Translations under genes and position numbers: made by a program
The notes under the pieces: model-generated
What the model saw: the letters and a program-made list of their open reading frames with translations, nothing else
Told to the model about the DNA's origin: nothing
The model's database searches: none
NCBI GenBank assembly: GCA_033439255.1
Contig: CM065879.1
Span: 4,532,501 to 4,596,500 of the forward strand
Reading direction: 5' to 3'
Source: Hericium rajendrae
Lineage: Eukaryota; Basidiomycota; Agaricomycetes; Russulales; Hericiaceae
DNA: 64,000 nucleotides
In this document: positions 20,951 through 37,129 of the stretch, piece after piece
Position numbering within the stretch: the first letter of the stretch is position 1
Layout: each line of letters opens with the position of its first letter

Positions 20951-23253
20951 ATGCATCCCAGACACTATCGTCTGCGGTTTCTATCTGACATTTTCCGTGT
21001 CATAGGACTCCCTGCTCTCCTCACAGCAGCAGCATTTCATTATGGACCATACAACCCAGGCTTAACCACTCAAATCATTCTCTGCGTGCTTTCTGTACCG
21101 GCAGCAGGCTTTGTTCGGTCGTTGATCTCTTCATGGTCTGCAAAACGGAATGCAGGTGAGTTTTCAGCCTCGAGAAGCGGGTTTGATTTGACACCGTACT
21201 TTGCATCGAAGCTCGACTGGGCGCAGTCCTTCCGCCCGTCGTTCACGGAAAGTGGCCAGGAAATCTTGATATTGCTATCGGTCTCGTCAAATCCATGAAT
21301 CGTGACTATGTCATGCAATACATGAACGACCTATTCGAGGAGTACAATACGAAGACATTGAATACCAGGATTCTCTGGGACGATCAGGTAATGTTGGAGA
21401 ATCCTGCATTCTTGTAATGCGTGCTAATAATAAGACGCGCTGATAGATATGGACTATTGACGAGGGAAATGTCAAGTTTATGCTCACAGGGCCTGGTTTC
21501 GAGTGGTTTCCATAAAGGATACTGGTGGCAGGAACGTCTGTTCGTGATGGCCTTTTTCGTCCTTTCTCAACACCTACAACAATTGCTAATCCTAACACTA
21601 GGGAGAGTTTCCTTGGCAACGGGATATTCAATAGGTTCGTGTCCTGAACCATCGCATCTAGCCCAAACTGACGCACGGCTTTTAGAGATAAGGAAGAATG
21701 GCACACAGTCCGTCGCTCCTTTTCCCTGCCATTGTGGATTTCTGAGGCCTTGCACGATCTAGCATCGCCAGATCGCCCGACCGTGGTTCACAAGGACCGT
21801 ATCTCAGACCTAGGTCTCTTTGACCGCCATGCAGCAGACACCATCGACATCATGATCAATCGCGCACGCGATCAACGGGCCTTCGACGCGCAAGACCTCC
21901 TGGCGCGATTCACGCTCGATTCGGCCTCTGAGTTCCTTTTCGGAAACTGCCTCCATACTCTGCAAAAAGCGTCACCCGTTGCGGGGAAGGCGAAGCTCGG
22001 CCCAAAGGGCAGCGCGATCGACGATGAGTTCGGTACCTTTTCGTGGGCCTTTGAGGATGCGCAGGTCAAGGTCGCAAGGCGGACACGCATCGGCCGGATG
22101 TGGCCTCTCTTCGAGATGTTCAGAGAGGCGTATGCTGATAGCAATGCCATTGTGCACAACTGGTTGAAGCCGCTGGTAGAACAAGCCCTCAAGGAGAAGG
22201 ATAAAGCAGCACGACTTGGCAGAAAGGACGAGGATCGCACCTTCCTCAGTCATCTCGCCGACAATGTTGATGGTGCGCTTCTCATGGCATGACATCGAGC
22301 GCTGTTCACCCTCGACCTTCAGATCCCGAGTCCATTCGCTTCCAAGTCTTGAATATGCTTCTAGCTGGGCGGGACACGGTCAGAGCTTTCTTCCTCTATA
22401 TTTATGACATTGCTCAGCGGAGATGCAGACAGCGACTACACTAACCTTCGTCCTCTACTTCCTCTGCATGCACCCCGAAATCGGCACCAAGCTCCGCGAA
22501 GAAATCCTCAACGAATACGGCGAGACCGGCACGCCGACGCCAGAGTCCATGCGCAACCTCAAGTACCGTAAGCACACTCCATGCACCTCACAAATTTCAA
22601 CCTCACACGATGGCCAGTGCGCGCGGTCATCAACGAGACCCTGCGCCTCTTCCCCGCCGTGCCCATGAACCTGCGCGTCTCCGACGACGCGCCGCACGCC
22701 TTCCCGCCCGGCGCCGAGGGCGTGCGCTACTACGTCGCGCCGGGCACGCAGATCATGTACAACACGCTGCTCATCCAGCGGCGGCGGGACCTCTGGGGCG
22801 CGGACGCGGACGCGTTCCGGCCGGAACGCTGGCTCGACGCGGAGTCGCTCAGGATCGTGTCCAACAACCCGTTCATGTTCATCCCGTTCCATGCGGGCCC
22901 GCGCATCGTGCGTTCTGCTCTTCGCTTTTGGCTTTCGGGGCGCTGATGGTGTGTATGCGCAGTGCTTGGGGCAGAATTTCGCGTATAATGAGATGTCGTT
23001 CTTCCTCGTGCGCATTATGCAGCGCTTCGAGAAGTTCGAGCTCGCGCTTGATGCACAGCCTGCGGAGTCGGTCCCGCCTGATCAGTGGAAGGCGGGACTG
23101 GGCAGGCAGGCGTTTGAGAAGATATGGCCTGCGAGCTCTGTAACGACGTTTGTGAAGGTGAGCGGCGCGTGCGTTTCCTTATTCTTTGGTGGCTAACAGG
23201 GTTTAATTCGACAGGGAGGTCTGTGGATCCGAGCGATGCCGGCGGGTTCGTGA
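20951..23253 (+). CDS. Cytochrome P450 monooxygenase, CYP63-like
   Basis: Heme-thiolate monooxygenase, ER-anchored by its N-terminal hydrophobic segments (GLPALLTAAAFHY, QIILCVLSVPAAGFV); it would need a P450 reductase. Start at 20951 gives MHPRHYRLRFLSDIFR, the usual CYP63 opening. Motifs in order: LPPVVHGKWPGNLDIAIG, NTRILWDDQIWTIDEGNVKF, ARFTLDSASEFLFGN, I-helix LLAGRDTTATTLTF (split by an intron after 22378), K-helix ETLR in NETLRLFPAVPMNLR, FRPERW, and the heme loop FHAGPRICLGQNFAYNE. The heme Cys codon is TGC 22963-22965, immediately after a 55-nt intron (22908-22962). The protein ends GGLWIRAMPAGS at 23253 after a last intron. All catalytic landmarks are present and the frame is clean. 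CYP63 members studied in Phanerochaete oxidise hydrocarbons and xenobiotics; the substrate here is unknown. The dehydrogenase next door is convergent. Confidence 0.93.
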
Positions 23254-23581
23254 GGTTTCTGATAATGTGTAGTTATTGTTATTGTACTTTTAGGTTGTCT
23301 TTTGTATACTTGTCGAATGTGAGATCTTGATGCTGTTGAGTTTGATTAGAGAAGTGGGTATCCTGCAGATGAGGAGGACATGGCACGGAAGATCAAGAGA
23401 ATGGGAGCACAAGCGGCGCTGTCGAACTGGTGACAAATCTACCCAAGCCATCTCAGGTTCGACTTCAAAGCATCATTGGATACAAAGTCTTGCCTAATAG
23501 ATAATTTATTTAAACAAATGTTTAGATAGAACTATGATATGTTTAGATTTGGATCCTGTCCCATTCGGAAGAATGATACCG
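23254..23581. other. Short convergent 3' intergenic region
   Basis: About 330 bases between the ends of the convergent P450 and dehydrogenase genes. AT-rich tracts near 23270-23300 and 23495-23545 could serve as polyadenylation regions for the two transcripts. No coding potential is seen. Confidence 0.4.
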
Positions 23582-25021
23582 TTAGATGGCTAACACATTC
23601 GTTTTCTTGTACACGAAATATGCAATGCCGCCGAGCGTCGCCGCGAAGGTAATGCTCTGGCCGAAATGAGACCACAGATCCTTGGTCGTAGAAGCCACAA
23701 GCTTGCAGCTCTCCGCGAAACTGTCACAACAGAATGGCGCATGAGGAACAAACGATCCAGACCAATTGCCGACGCACCTTTTGATCCGCTCGACCCTCTT
23801 GTTGACCATCCCGTACACGCCGGTGTTCAACACCTCTCTCGGGAGCAGGAACACCGGACCATCGTCGGGTAGGACGTACGGGAGCCCGCTCGTCGCGGGG
23901 TCGGGATCCGTGGCTGAGCGGAAGATAGCGCCTGCGACGCGCGCGATCGGGGTCAGCGGGATGCCCGCTAGCAGGACCTTGAGCTCCGGGACGTCGATGA
24001 TGCCCGTGTCTGGAGAGGCGGTTCAGCACGGTCCAGGTTTACAAGAGCAGACAGACCTGTGAACCAGGGGTGAATGACGGAGATGCGGATGTTGTCTTCG
24101 GACACGATGGGCCAGAGCGAGCGCATCAGGCCGAGGATAGCGTGTTTTGAGGCGCTGTACTGTGGGCCGCCAGGGATTGCCTGCCATGATGCTATCTCGG
24201 GAGTTGGAGAATACCGGGTTGTGAAACCTGAAGGTGCTCACCCATGGAGCCGATAAGAACCAATGCTTTCCAGTCACCTTCGGCGCGATTTTTCTTGAAG
24301 TAGTAAAGCGCGAGGTGTACGGCTGGACTAGACGGTCAGAACCGGCGAAATGTCTGGTGATACTGTGCATTCACTCTGCAGAACGGCGGTCAGGTTAATG
24401 TCCAACGTACGCAAGTTCGGCGGAACGGGCCGCCCGTCTTTGAGCTCGACATTCCCATCGCAGATTGGGTTGAGCTCCATGACTCCGGCGCAGGGGAACT
24501 AGCCCTTCTCAGGAGGTCTTCCAGAGGATAAAAATACTCCACATACGGCGATATCCACCGAACCATACTGTCGTATGGCGAGCTCGAACAGGTTTACTTG
24601 ATCGTCCCAGATGAGAACGTCGCAAGGAGCAGACGTCGCGACACTATCGCATTATTTAATGACAGCAGAAGAATCAGTATCGAGGTTACAGCCTGAATGC
24701 CAGTCATGAACGTACCCTCCCGCCTGCGATATCTCCGCCACTACGGCTTCCGCCCCTTTCGCGTCTTTGTCGCCAATGACCACCTTCGCTCTTGAAGTAG
24801 ACCATCAGCAATCGTGAAGCGTAATCAATGACGCGTCACAACGCGTACCCATGCTTTGCAAATAAGATGGCCGTCTCCCTCCCAATGCCGTTCGCACCGC
24901 CTAATTATCCTTTAGCCTCTCTCTGACAAAGAGGCGACGGAGACGTACCAGTTATCACCACGACCTTTCCCTTCGCACGATCAGCATAAGCCAATAGCTC
25001 GTCGTCCGCAATCGTAGTCAT
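23582..25021 (-). CDS. Short-chain dehydrogenase/reductase 1, membrane-anchored
   Basis: NAD(P)-dependent classical SDR. Start at 25021 gives MTTIADDELLAYADRAKG, then KVVVITG and, after an intron, GGANGIGRETAILFAKHG, the cofactor-binding TGxxxGxG. Next come KVVIGDKDAKGAEAVVAE, CDVLIWDDQVNLFE, CAGVMELNP (the NAGV position reads CAGV), LALYYFKKNRAEGDWKALVL, IGSMASW with the catalytic Ser, and QYSASKHAILGLM with the Tyr-x-x-x-Lys pair. After LLAGIPLTPIARVAGAIF and RATDPDPATSG-like sequence, a final exon ends in a hydrophobic segment (ITFAATLGGIAYFVYKK), suggesting a C-terminal membrane anchor as in retinol-dehydrogenase-like SDRs. Splice joins keep the frame throughout. It is divergent from a close paralog at 25820-27239 and probably shares its promoter region. 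The substrate is unknown. Confidence 0.9.
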
Positions 25022-25819
25022 GTCGAGAAATCCTCAAGAATTAAGATGAACGTGGGGAAATGGAGGTTGCCCGTGCGCACGGCGCGGGCACGACATCGTC
25101 AAGGCCATGGACATTTGATAGTGAGGGTCGGGCCTAGTCGGGCCCGGCAAAGTACCCGCAGGTACGAAAATATACGCGCCGGTGTTGTCATACAGTCTAG
25201 GGTCATCCGATGATTGCCTCTCCAGCTGGTTTTGGTTCGACGCAGCATCATCGACCAGCGCCAGAACTTCGCCGGAACAGTACCCAAGTGAATGTAGGGC
25301 AGTTGGAGCTCTGTACATGGTGCGCTCGATCCAGATATCGCATGACATTGATAGACGACCGTATGGATGTTGGACGTTGGACATTCAGCTCCGCACGTCG
25401 TCCCGTGCGTCTATACGCAGATCGACCATCATCTTCCTCGGTGTGCTGCTGAAGAAGATTACTCGACTAGAAGGGCTGACCGGAACGCGCGCACTGTGTA
25501 TAGAGTCTGCAGCGATCATCCAAGGCTGCGGTCACTACGTAGTAGTACTAGCAGTAGTGAGTCAAGCACGAGTGAGGGCGATATACACCGTATTACACGT
25601 CTTTCTGGTCATGGTCATCTTTTACTTTGACCATTCACATTGAAGCCCATACAGACGTCTAATCTCCGAGCCGAACAATGGAAGACCAGGGTATGCCGTT
25701 CAATGAGCGCGGCCCAGCACGTTCCAGCGCTCCACGTCTCACGGACCTTGGGTGAGACGCTATGAATATGGCAAGCTCCCACCTTTTCTTGGCGTCTAAC
25801 GTGGATCGCCGCCAACACG
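25022..25819. promoter_or_regulatory. Shared divergent promoter region of the SDR pair
   Basis: Nearly 800 bases separate the start codons of two paralogous, oppositely transcribed dehydrogenases. Open frames on both strands here (for example 25034-25384 minus and 25182-25643 plus) match nothing I know and look like chance. A bidirectional promoter is inferred from the arrangement only; no binding-site consensus was identified. Confidence 0.5.
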
Positions 25820-27239
25820 ATGACGACGGTGACCGACAAGGAGCTTTACCAGCATGCAGATCGTGCGCGGGGAACGGTGGTTGTCATCACAGGTGCATCA
25901 AGCTGGCGTTGTTTGTAGTCCCAGTTACAACGCTGACCTAGCGCAGGCGGCGCAAATGGAATCGGGCGGGAAACGGTTCTGACATTCGCAAGATACGGGT
26001 ATGCCGTGGTTGGAGGATTGGCGACTCTGGATTCTAACGCATCTGTTCTGTAGTGCGAAAGTCGTGATCGGCGATCTCGACCTGAAAGGAGCGAAGGCTG
26101 TTGTTGCCGAAGCCAACAGTCATGGCGGGTGAGCAAAGAGGGCCAGTACGATTTCCCATTTCTAATTTGCCGACTCAGTAACGCGGTCTGCATGGCTTGC
26201 AATGTCCTCAAGTGGGATGACCTGGTGGATTTGTTCGAGCTCGCGATGAAAGAATATGGCACTGTTGATGTAGTGGTGAGTACAGTGTCCTATTAGCGTA
26301 AAACCCTCATGGGCGTGCGCTAATCCTCGCAGATTCCGAACGCAGGGATCAACGAGATTGGTAATCCGTTCACAGGAGAGGTCGAAGTGAGCGAGGGGCG
26401 CATTCTTCCACCACAGATGCCTACTCTCGACGTCAATGTGACTGCCGTAATTCATAGTAAGCACCTCTGCTTAGTTTGTGACCAAATCCGACTGACAAGT
26501 CGAGAGCTGTCCATCTTGGTGTGCACTACCTAAAGAAAAATCGTACACCAGGTTCTTTGAAAGCATTGGTATTGATTGGATCTATGTGTAACCGGTCCGA
26601 GCAGCTCATAACTACTCAGCTAATGTATTTTCCTTGCAGCATCATGGAATGAATTTCCGATCGCACCTCAATACGGTGCATCGAAGCATGCCGTTCTCGG
26701 CCTTATGCTCTCGCTCTACCAGACCCTGGAATCAGACAACATCCGCGTAGGATCCATCCACCCATGGTATGTTGGTAGGTATTCAGCGCTTCCCCACCAT
26801 TTCTCGGCATTCACTGACCTCCAATCGAAGACACAAATATACTTCCCGTCATTTGGAAACTTTTTATAGCCGGGGTCCCTCTGACGCCGGTTTCGCGCGT
26901 GGCGGGCGCGGTGTTCTGCTCCGCGACGGATCCTGACCCGTCCACCAGCGGGTGTCCATGGCTCTTACTCGACGAACGGCCCATGCTTCGTGTTAACAGG
27001 GATGATCTGCGGCTGGGTCTCTACGATCTATTGAAAGACCGGGTAGAGCGGCCAACAGGGTGAGTCAACTACGCAACACGACCTGAGGACAGAGCTAAAC
27101 TCAAGTTGGCAACAGCTTCTCTGAAAGTGCAATGCGAACGGTGTTGTTCTTTACGCACATGGGGAGAATCTTCCGGCCTGCGATCATTGTCGTATCGCTG
27201 GTGGGAGTGGCGTCGCTGGCATGGTTCAGTGGCGTATGA
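25820..27239 (+). CDS. Short-chain dehydrogenase/reductase 2, membrane-anchored
   Basis: Paralog of the adjacent minus-strand SDR. It starts MTTVTDKELYQHADRARG, then TVVVITG, and after an intron GGANGIGRETVLTFARYG, KVVIGDLDLKGAKAVVAEA, CNVLKWDDLVDLFELAMKEY and VVIPNAGINEIGNPF with the standard NAG motif. LGVHYLKKNR and ALVLIGSM follow, then SSWNEFPIAPQYGASKHAVL with the Tyr-x-x-x-Lys pair, IRVGSIHPWYVDTNILP, and AGVPLTPVSRVAGAVFCSAT. The last exon ends AIIVVSLVGVASLAWFSGV, a hydrophobic tail. All introns (for example around 26588-26640) keep frame, so the gene looks functional. Sequence order and intron positions match the divergent copy, so the pair arose by inverted duplication. The reaction is predicted only as NAD(P)-linked alcohol/ketone interconversion. 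Confidence 0.92.
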
Positions 27240-27753
27240 ATGTCCCGTCATATCTTCGTAACCAGGGAGGCTTTTCTGTTTCATACGACCAATTGCGGAT
27301 GAGCTTTTGTACGCTCTTAAGGTAAGTTTGTGGCAACCAATCATCCTCACATCTCCCTGCACTGCGGCGGCCTGCCAGCGTGCGATTCAGATCAGCATGA
27401 TATACGCCATCCTTCCAGATTGTGTCTATCTCAGTCTTCTGTAGCTCACCTGCCTTCATCCAATGATTTCGGAGCATGATAGAAGCTGGCGATCGTCTTT
27501 CTCAAAGGACTCGTAACAGTGCATTCCCTTCGAATTTCCTAAAGCGGACGCTACCTCAGGGAAGACATGAACAGCTTACCCGTGAACCCCCCACATTCGC
27601 ATGATCAAACTGAGATGAGCGAGACCTACTTATCGCATCTCTGGGCAACGGCATTGGGTGGTATATAGTGCAGCATGGCACTGAGCGTGCCTACCTTACA
27701 TCTAGACTTCGCGCGCCTTTGTTGTGCGACGCCCAGCGGCACTCCATGCAGCG
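27240..27753. other. Intergenic stretch with TATA-like element
   Basis: About 510 bases without supported coding sequence; minus-strand frames at 27069-27477 are weak. A TATA-like tatatag occurs at about 27662-27668, some 90 bases before the chosen start codon of the next gene, a plausible core-promoter position. Confidence 0.4.
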
Positions 27754-29120
27754 ATGCCTACCCTGCCGCAAATTTTCTTCGCAGACCTGGTCTGTGAGGC
27801 TATTGTTTATGGTGCGTCCTTCGTAGATCGCGCATGAGTTGATGGCTCATGCCCTATCATTCCAGGAATTTACATGATTCTGTTCTTCGCCGCTATGAAT
27901 CTTATGATGTGGGTCCTATTTAATCATAAAATCAATCCGTCTGATACTAGGCGCCGGAAGATCGAAACGAAAGCGCACCTGGATCAACTTCGCGCTCATG
28001 ACTTTGCTTACGATAATGTTTGGGGCATCAACAGCATATTTCGGGTTGAGCGTCGCGAGCATCGCGGAGCCCTTCCTGCACCCGGCTGCTGCTGAGGAGC
28101 GACAGTTCTTTTTGGGGTTGAATTCATCCATCAGTATTGTCCAGCTGGTGCTGGAGGGCTTGAATGTGAGCGTTCCGTTCACTGCATTTCTTCGGCTGCC
28201 TCTTATTCCCAGTTGTAGTGCGTTCTCGGGGACTCAATTGTTATATGGCGGGCATGGATAATATGTAACCGCAAGTGGTGGGTCCTTGCTATCCCAGCTT
28301 GCCTGCTATTAGGTTCAGGATGTGAGTTCATGGCACGATGGCCTTTTGTTTCTGAGTTCATGAGCGTTACTCCTGCAGTTTGCGCCTTCGCATTGGCGTA
28401 CGAGGCTTCGCTCTTCAGCAGCGACAGCACTGGTACCACCACCGGTGGCTTTGCTAAGTTCTCCTATGCGTTTGGCGCACTCACGTTCACGACCAACGCG
28501 TTTGTCACGGCGGCGATTGCATACCACACTTGGTCAGTAGCGGCGTCTCTGGAGCCGACGTTCTCTTGTCTCACATCTGTACCTAATTTCCCCAGGAGAC
28601 ACCACCGGTTCATCAAGAATGTTCTCGGGATTTACACGAACCCTTATCGAAAGCTGCTTCTGCTCCTCATCGAGTCGGGGGCACTGTACTGCGCGACATG
28701 GGTCAGCACATTGTCTCGTCTTTCCGGACATCACGTCAGGCATCCATCCACTCATGGAAAATTAGCTCACGCTTATCATCCTCCTCGCGACTCAATCTCC
28801 CGGCATCTACATCCTGAATGACGTTGCGGCGCAATTGACAGTACGCCTACATGCGCTCTTTTGCCTCCGTGATCTGTTCCGACACATATCTGCTAGGGCA
28901 TCTACCCGACCCTCATCATCGTGCTCGTGTGCCTCGAGCTCACGCATCCGAGCACCGACAATCGTCCAGCCAGCTGCGCTCGTCGCAGCTCCCGAGGCAT
29001 ACCAGCCACAGCATGCAGTTCAGACCGCAGCCGTCGGTGACTTCGGGCGCAGTGGAAGTGGAGCTGCAGGGGACGAGCGATAGCACGAAAAGCAGTGGTT
29101 GTCTTGGGAGCGAAGGTTAG
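27754..29120 (+). CDS. Multi-pass membrane protein, family not named
   Basis: Start MPTLPQIFFADLVCEAIVYG leads into IYMILFFAAMNLMM. Further exons give FALMTLLTIMFGASTAYFGL, SVASIAEPFLHPAAAEERQF, SISIVQLVLEGLN, SVLGDSIVIWRAWIICNRKW, WVLAIPACLLLGSG, VCAFALAYEASLFSS, YTNPYRKLLLLLIESGALYC, LTLIILLATQSPGIYI and GIYPTLIIVLVCLELTHPS. This makes about seven hydrophobic segments, with the DxxVIWRxW loop seen in many uncharacterised Agaricomycete seven-span proteins. At least seven short introns are inferred. The tail is ambiguous: one frame stops at about 29039, the other reads MQFRPQPSVTSGAVEVELQG and stops at 29120, which looks more like the family tail. Role unknown; receptor-like function is only a possibility. 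Confidence 0.7.
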
Positions 29121-29368
29121 CTGGGGTATTATGTACCGCCAGACAGGATGTTGAGGTATACCCGGTGATGAAATGATACCCTACTACAGCTTGCGCAGGG
29201 CAGCATAATGTCGACGTTGGGAATTGGCCATGGCGGGGATAACGATTGACGTTGGAGCAGACTTCCGAGATGGAAGCTGCAGACGGATCATCCGGTCTGA
29301 AGCAGTATCACGCCGATTGGAACTTCTCCTAGGTTCGTACTCCCCGGTACATTGGCATAAATGCTAGC

Positions 29369-29440
29369 TGCTGCTTTTTGTCTTCCGTCATGCTGCTTGA
29401 AGATGTCTGACTTTGGCGAGTAACTCATTCATCACGAACA
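29369..29440. repeat. Dispersed repeat, copy a (with 32889-32963)
   Basis: This block (ctgctgcttt..tcatgctgc..gatgtctgac..gtaactcattc) resembles 32889-32963 in base order with scattered substitutions. Both lie upstream of amidase-derived sequence. I read it as the conserved 5' flank of an ancestral amidase duplicate. Confidence 0.55.
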
Positions 29441-29449
29441 AACAGATTG

Positions 29450-29960
29450 ACGTTTCTATAGGATCGAGTAATTTTCCCATCTACGTCCAAGATACATTGC
29501 CTGATCTATCTACCTTATAGACACTGGAAGCAGCATTTGTAGTCCCTCAGTCAACAATGGCATTTTCAGCATTCGACCAAGCATAGGCGCTGTCAGCTTA
29601 GACGATATTCTTCCTTTGAGCGTTAAGAGTCAGAACTTCCTACTCTTCTCACGAGAACCCTGAATCATGCTCTGACAGAACATTCTCGATACTGGCGGCT
29701 TTGTGAGTTTTGCCATTCTGTTAAGTAAATGGTTTGACTGACTTCGTCGATTTTTTTCAGATTGTTCGGGACTCTCACTTGTTCAGAAAAGCATGGTGAC
29801 TTATTCTGATTCATTCCAGTCCTTCCTTTCATTTTTCCAACAAATTGTCCTGAAACGACTTCAGCACTATCTCAGCAATTGCCACTGCCGTATACACCGA
29901 CTTCCTTGGGAAGCTGCGCACCTTCCTCGGTCAGAAGTCGACGACCTGGCAGATAAGCTT
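29450..29960 (+). pseudogene. Amidase relic A (3' part only)
   Basis: Fragment of the amidase seen more completely at 46031-48779. It starts at the equivalent of the DVSIGS exon end, then after an intron-like gap reads [20 protein letters not shown], followed by [15 protein letters not shown]. The amidase-signature DTGGSIRS is thus mutated to DTGSSICS. After a stop, further homologous pieces follow: VLDTGGF near 29690, a GTLTCSEKHG-like stretch, and PLPYTPTSLGSCAPSSVR near 29890. Everything upstream, including the catalytic Lys and first Ser motifs, is missing. The 5' flank repeat at 29369-29440 is joined almost directly to the middle of the gene. Non-functional. Confidence 0.75.
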
Positions 29961-30205
29961 GGCTATCGTGGTTATCAGAGCCAACTAGGTGCAACCGAAG
30001 ACTTATCTGGAGCGTCAGTGAGCGATTCTTGATGGACCGCATGGTTTTGCCTCGGTGGAACCACCAGACTACAGATTCGGGACGGGGGTATAAGCCAGTT
30101 TTGGGTTCATCTCTGGAAACTTCAGCGCTCTCCGCTCCACTGTTGTTCTCGCAGTTATCTCCTTCCAACTTGCCTTCCTGCTCGGGCTCCCTCTTCTCCT
30201 CCACG

Positions 30206-32474
<2,269 letters not shown>

Positions 32475-33306
32475 TCGAGTTTAGTATGGATTTGGAAGTC
32501 ATACCAGGTGTGGCTGGTGTTTGATTGCGAGTCGGACAATCCTGGTAGGCTCCCCTTGAGCCTTCCTTCACGGAAGCTTCGAAACTGATTTAGATAGGCT
32601 TACCTTCGGCGTTTAAGACGGAGCCTGTTTAATAGCAGATGCTCCCGAAAGAAAAACTGTCTTTTATTGAAATTTGGTCAGCAAGAGCGACTTTTGAGCG
32701 TCGTCACCAACGTCGAAGATGATGAACCATGGGCGCTAAGAGTGTAACATGCTTTACCGGCTACTCGGCTATCCAGGTTCCGCTGATAATTAGCGCCCGC
32801 GCGTAGGCACGAGCCTCTCGCCACCAAATACTCCGTTCAATGCGACGATGACAGTCATTCATTTCGGATCTGGCATGGACACGACTTTCTGCTGCTTCTT
32901 CGTCTACTATCATGCTGCCCTGAGATATCAGACTTCTGTGAGTGACTCATTCTTAACAAGCAAAGATAATCGTGGAATACAAATGACTGGCCTAGCATAA
33001 GGTCATCTACCTCTGAATATCATGTCTAACAGCACCTTCGAGAAGTCCAGCCGACCGCTATAAGTGACGTAGCCTTCTGTCTTTAGCGCGATGTCCGACC
33101 GAAACACTCTCTTGATACAGACGTCCGCCTTATCAACGAACAAGTACGTCCCAACGTCTGATAACCTCCGATAACGTGCTTCCATAGTCTTTGTGGTCTG
33201 CGACTTGGTAAGGCGTAGATGGACTTGCTACGACGCGAGGGAATTTAATTCTTTATCAACCGACCTAGGGAGTGCCCAGGCATATCTCTGGATAGCGTTC
33301 TGCTCG
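32475..33306. other. Intergenic stretch containing dispersed repeat copy b
   Basis: About 830 bases with no recognisable gene. It includes 32889-32963, the block resembling 29369-29440. A 60-codon minus-strand frame at 33003-33185 matches nothing I know. Confidence 0.45.
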
Positions 33307-35295
<1,989 letters not shown>

Positions 35296-37129
35296 TCGCG
35301 GTGTGTTCGCGAACTTGCCTTGGCTGCGATTTCTTTGGCTTGTCGTACACCATTGGCAAGCTGCTTCCTGCGGTGTCGTGGTAAAGGCCAGCGACAGAAG
35401 CCATTGCCGTCCTTCAAGGGAGTTGGGGAGCCTTAATTTTGCGCTTATTCTTGAAGAGCGTCTGCGTAGACTGTTACCTGCGGCTAGAGGCTACATGGCT
35501 GTCATCAGGGTCAGATTTAATTAGCAATGTTACAGACCGTGTTGAACAGCTACCCGACGACGGCCGCGTGGAAGGCCTGTTGCAGGCCTGTCTTCGCAAT
35601 AGATGAAGAAAAATGTACGATGTAACTCTGATTTAGTACATTTCAATAACAAAAGAACAAGGCCTGATAGAGAGCTCGAGTTGGAGTCTTGTCGGAGGAA
35701 GCGGAGGAAACGGGAAATACTCGAGTAGAGTGGACTCGATGTCGGCCCGCGGGGCGGCGGCGGCGGGAACGCGTCGTCGGGCCGAGGGCGGCCGGTGGCC
35801 CAGGTTCAACATTATTTCAACAATTTCAACCCTCAACGTCAACAGTGAAGTCATGGCGGCCACGAAGGGCCAGGAGCACTCCACCACCACATCATTATTA
35901 TCTTTGATGTCTCCAATTCTCATAGCTTTTGAACGTGCTGAAGGCCACCGCTCGTTCTCCTTGGAGCCCAGCTTCATGATTCAGCCCAGACATGCACGTT
36001 CGATGACCGACCGTACTGTGCAATGCGCTTAGTGCTCGCTGGTGTTCACATATCGGTACGTCGCAGGTGGATCTTCCTGCACCGATGTTTGATGAGTTTC
36101 CACCAGCATCGGATTGGAATCCACTAGCAGACTACAATGTGTTAATGTAGACGTGCAGGTTAAGGCGCGCATTCGTCGGGCGTAGCGCTTTCTGGTGCTG
36201 TATTTTCTGTATAAGGCTAGAAACCCCAGCTTGATCTGTTTCATGGTTCATTAAGCGCAGGTTTGAAGACTGTATGCGGGGTAACTGCAAGAGCGCGTGC
36301 CATGATTGTGGACCTGAGCGCGATCGGACATGTGATGTTGGATCAGACGCGACTTGCACTGGCTTCTGTAACATCTCATAGCGTCCAGCATACTCACGCA
36401 TCTCCACTCGGCGCATGTGGACAGCGGACTGCAGATATGGTGTGTGGACGTACATATTGTGTCATGATTTCTACTGACCCAGTATGCGGACCAGACTTGT
36501 GCACTTGGGGGCTACGCTCATCACGAAGCTCCTGAAATTTCCTTCCATCATCCCCTTCGGCGAGATTGACCGTGCTTCATCTGCTATGGCATATCAAGAT
36601 CATCCTGGTGCAGAATAAAGAAACATCAGTACCAGCCCGGCTTTGAATCCAACGGCCACCGATATCCACTTGTGCGTACATCTACCTTTCTTTACAATCT
36701 GTTGGCTCACCTTTGTATGCACAAGTAGAAAAGTAGATCAGCGGCCAGATGCCTGCTTCAGAGTCTGCGCTTGGCTGCTTGGCCAACTCGTTCGATGCTT
36801 TTTAGGTCCGCTTTCAAGTGATGTTGATCTTGACAGAACTAATGTTGCCACATGCTCCACTACCTGTTCAACTCATCAGGGCGATCAGAGCACACTTCAG
36901 CGGCTCAAGGTAGCTAAGAACATCCCGTTCGGATCTCTGTGCTTATCATTAGCCCTTTGTGCCGTTTCACCAAAGACCTGGCTCCCAAATCAAAATTCGA
37001 CTCGGGATCTGATTGCTTCGGAATCTAATGATGAAAATCGCTACTTAGTAAGTCCCTTCTATTCACAGCCCATTCATTCCCTTTTACATCCTCGCTCAGG
37101 AAGGGCCCCGAACCTGAGCTTCAGCCGAC
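35296..37129. other. Long intergenic stretch, no supported gene
   Basis: About 1.8 kb. Open frames occur (35633-35977 minus, 35730-36032 plus, 36132-36455 minus, 36643-37203 plus with 186 codons), but none shows family motifs, clear splice structure or protein-like composition. The 186-codon frame overlaps the first exon of the next gene in another frame. Nothing mobile was recognised. Confidence 0.4.

Noticed and set aside
35633-36032. Overlapping open frames on both strands with Arg/Ala-rich composition
   Set aside because: They fall in a GC-rich tract (gcggcggcgg) that keeps several frames open by composition; no motif was seen.
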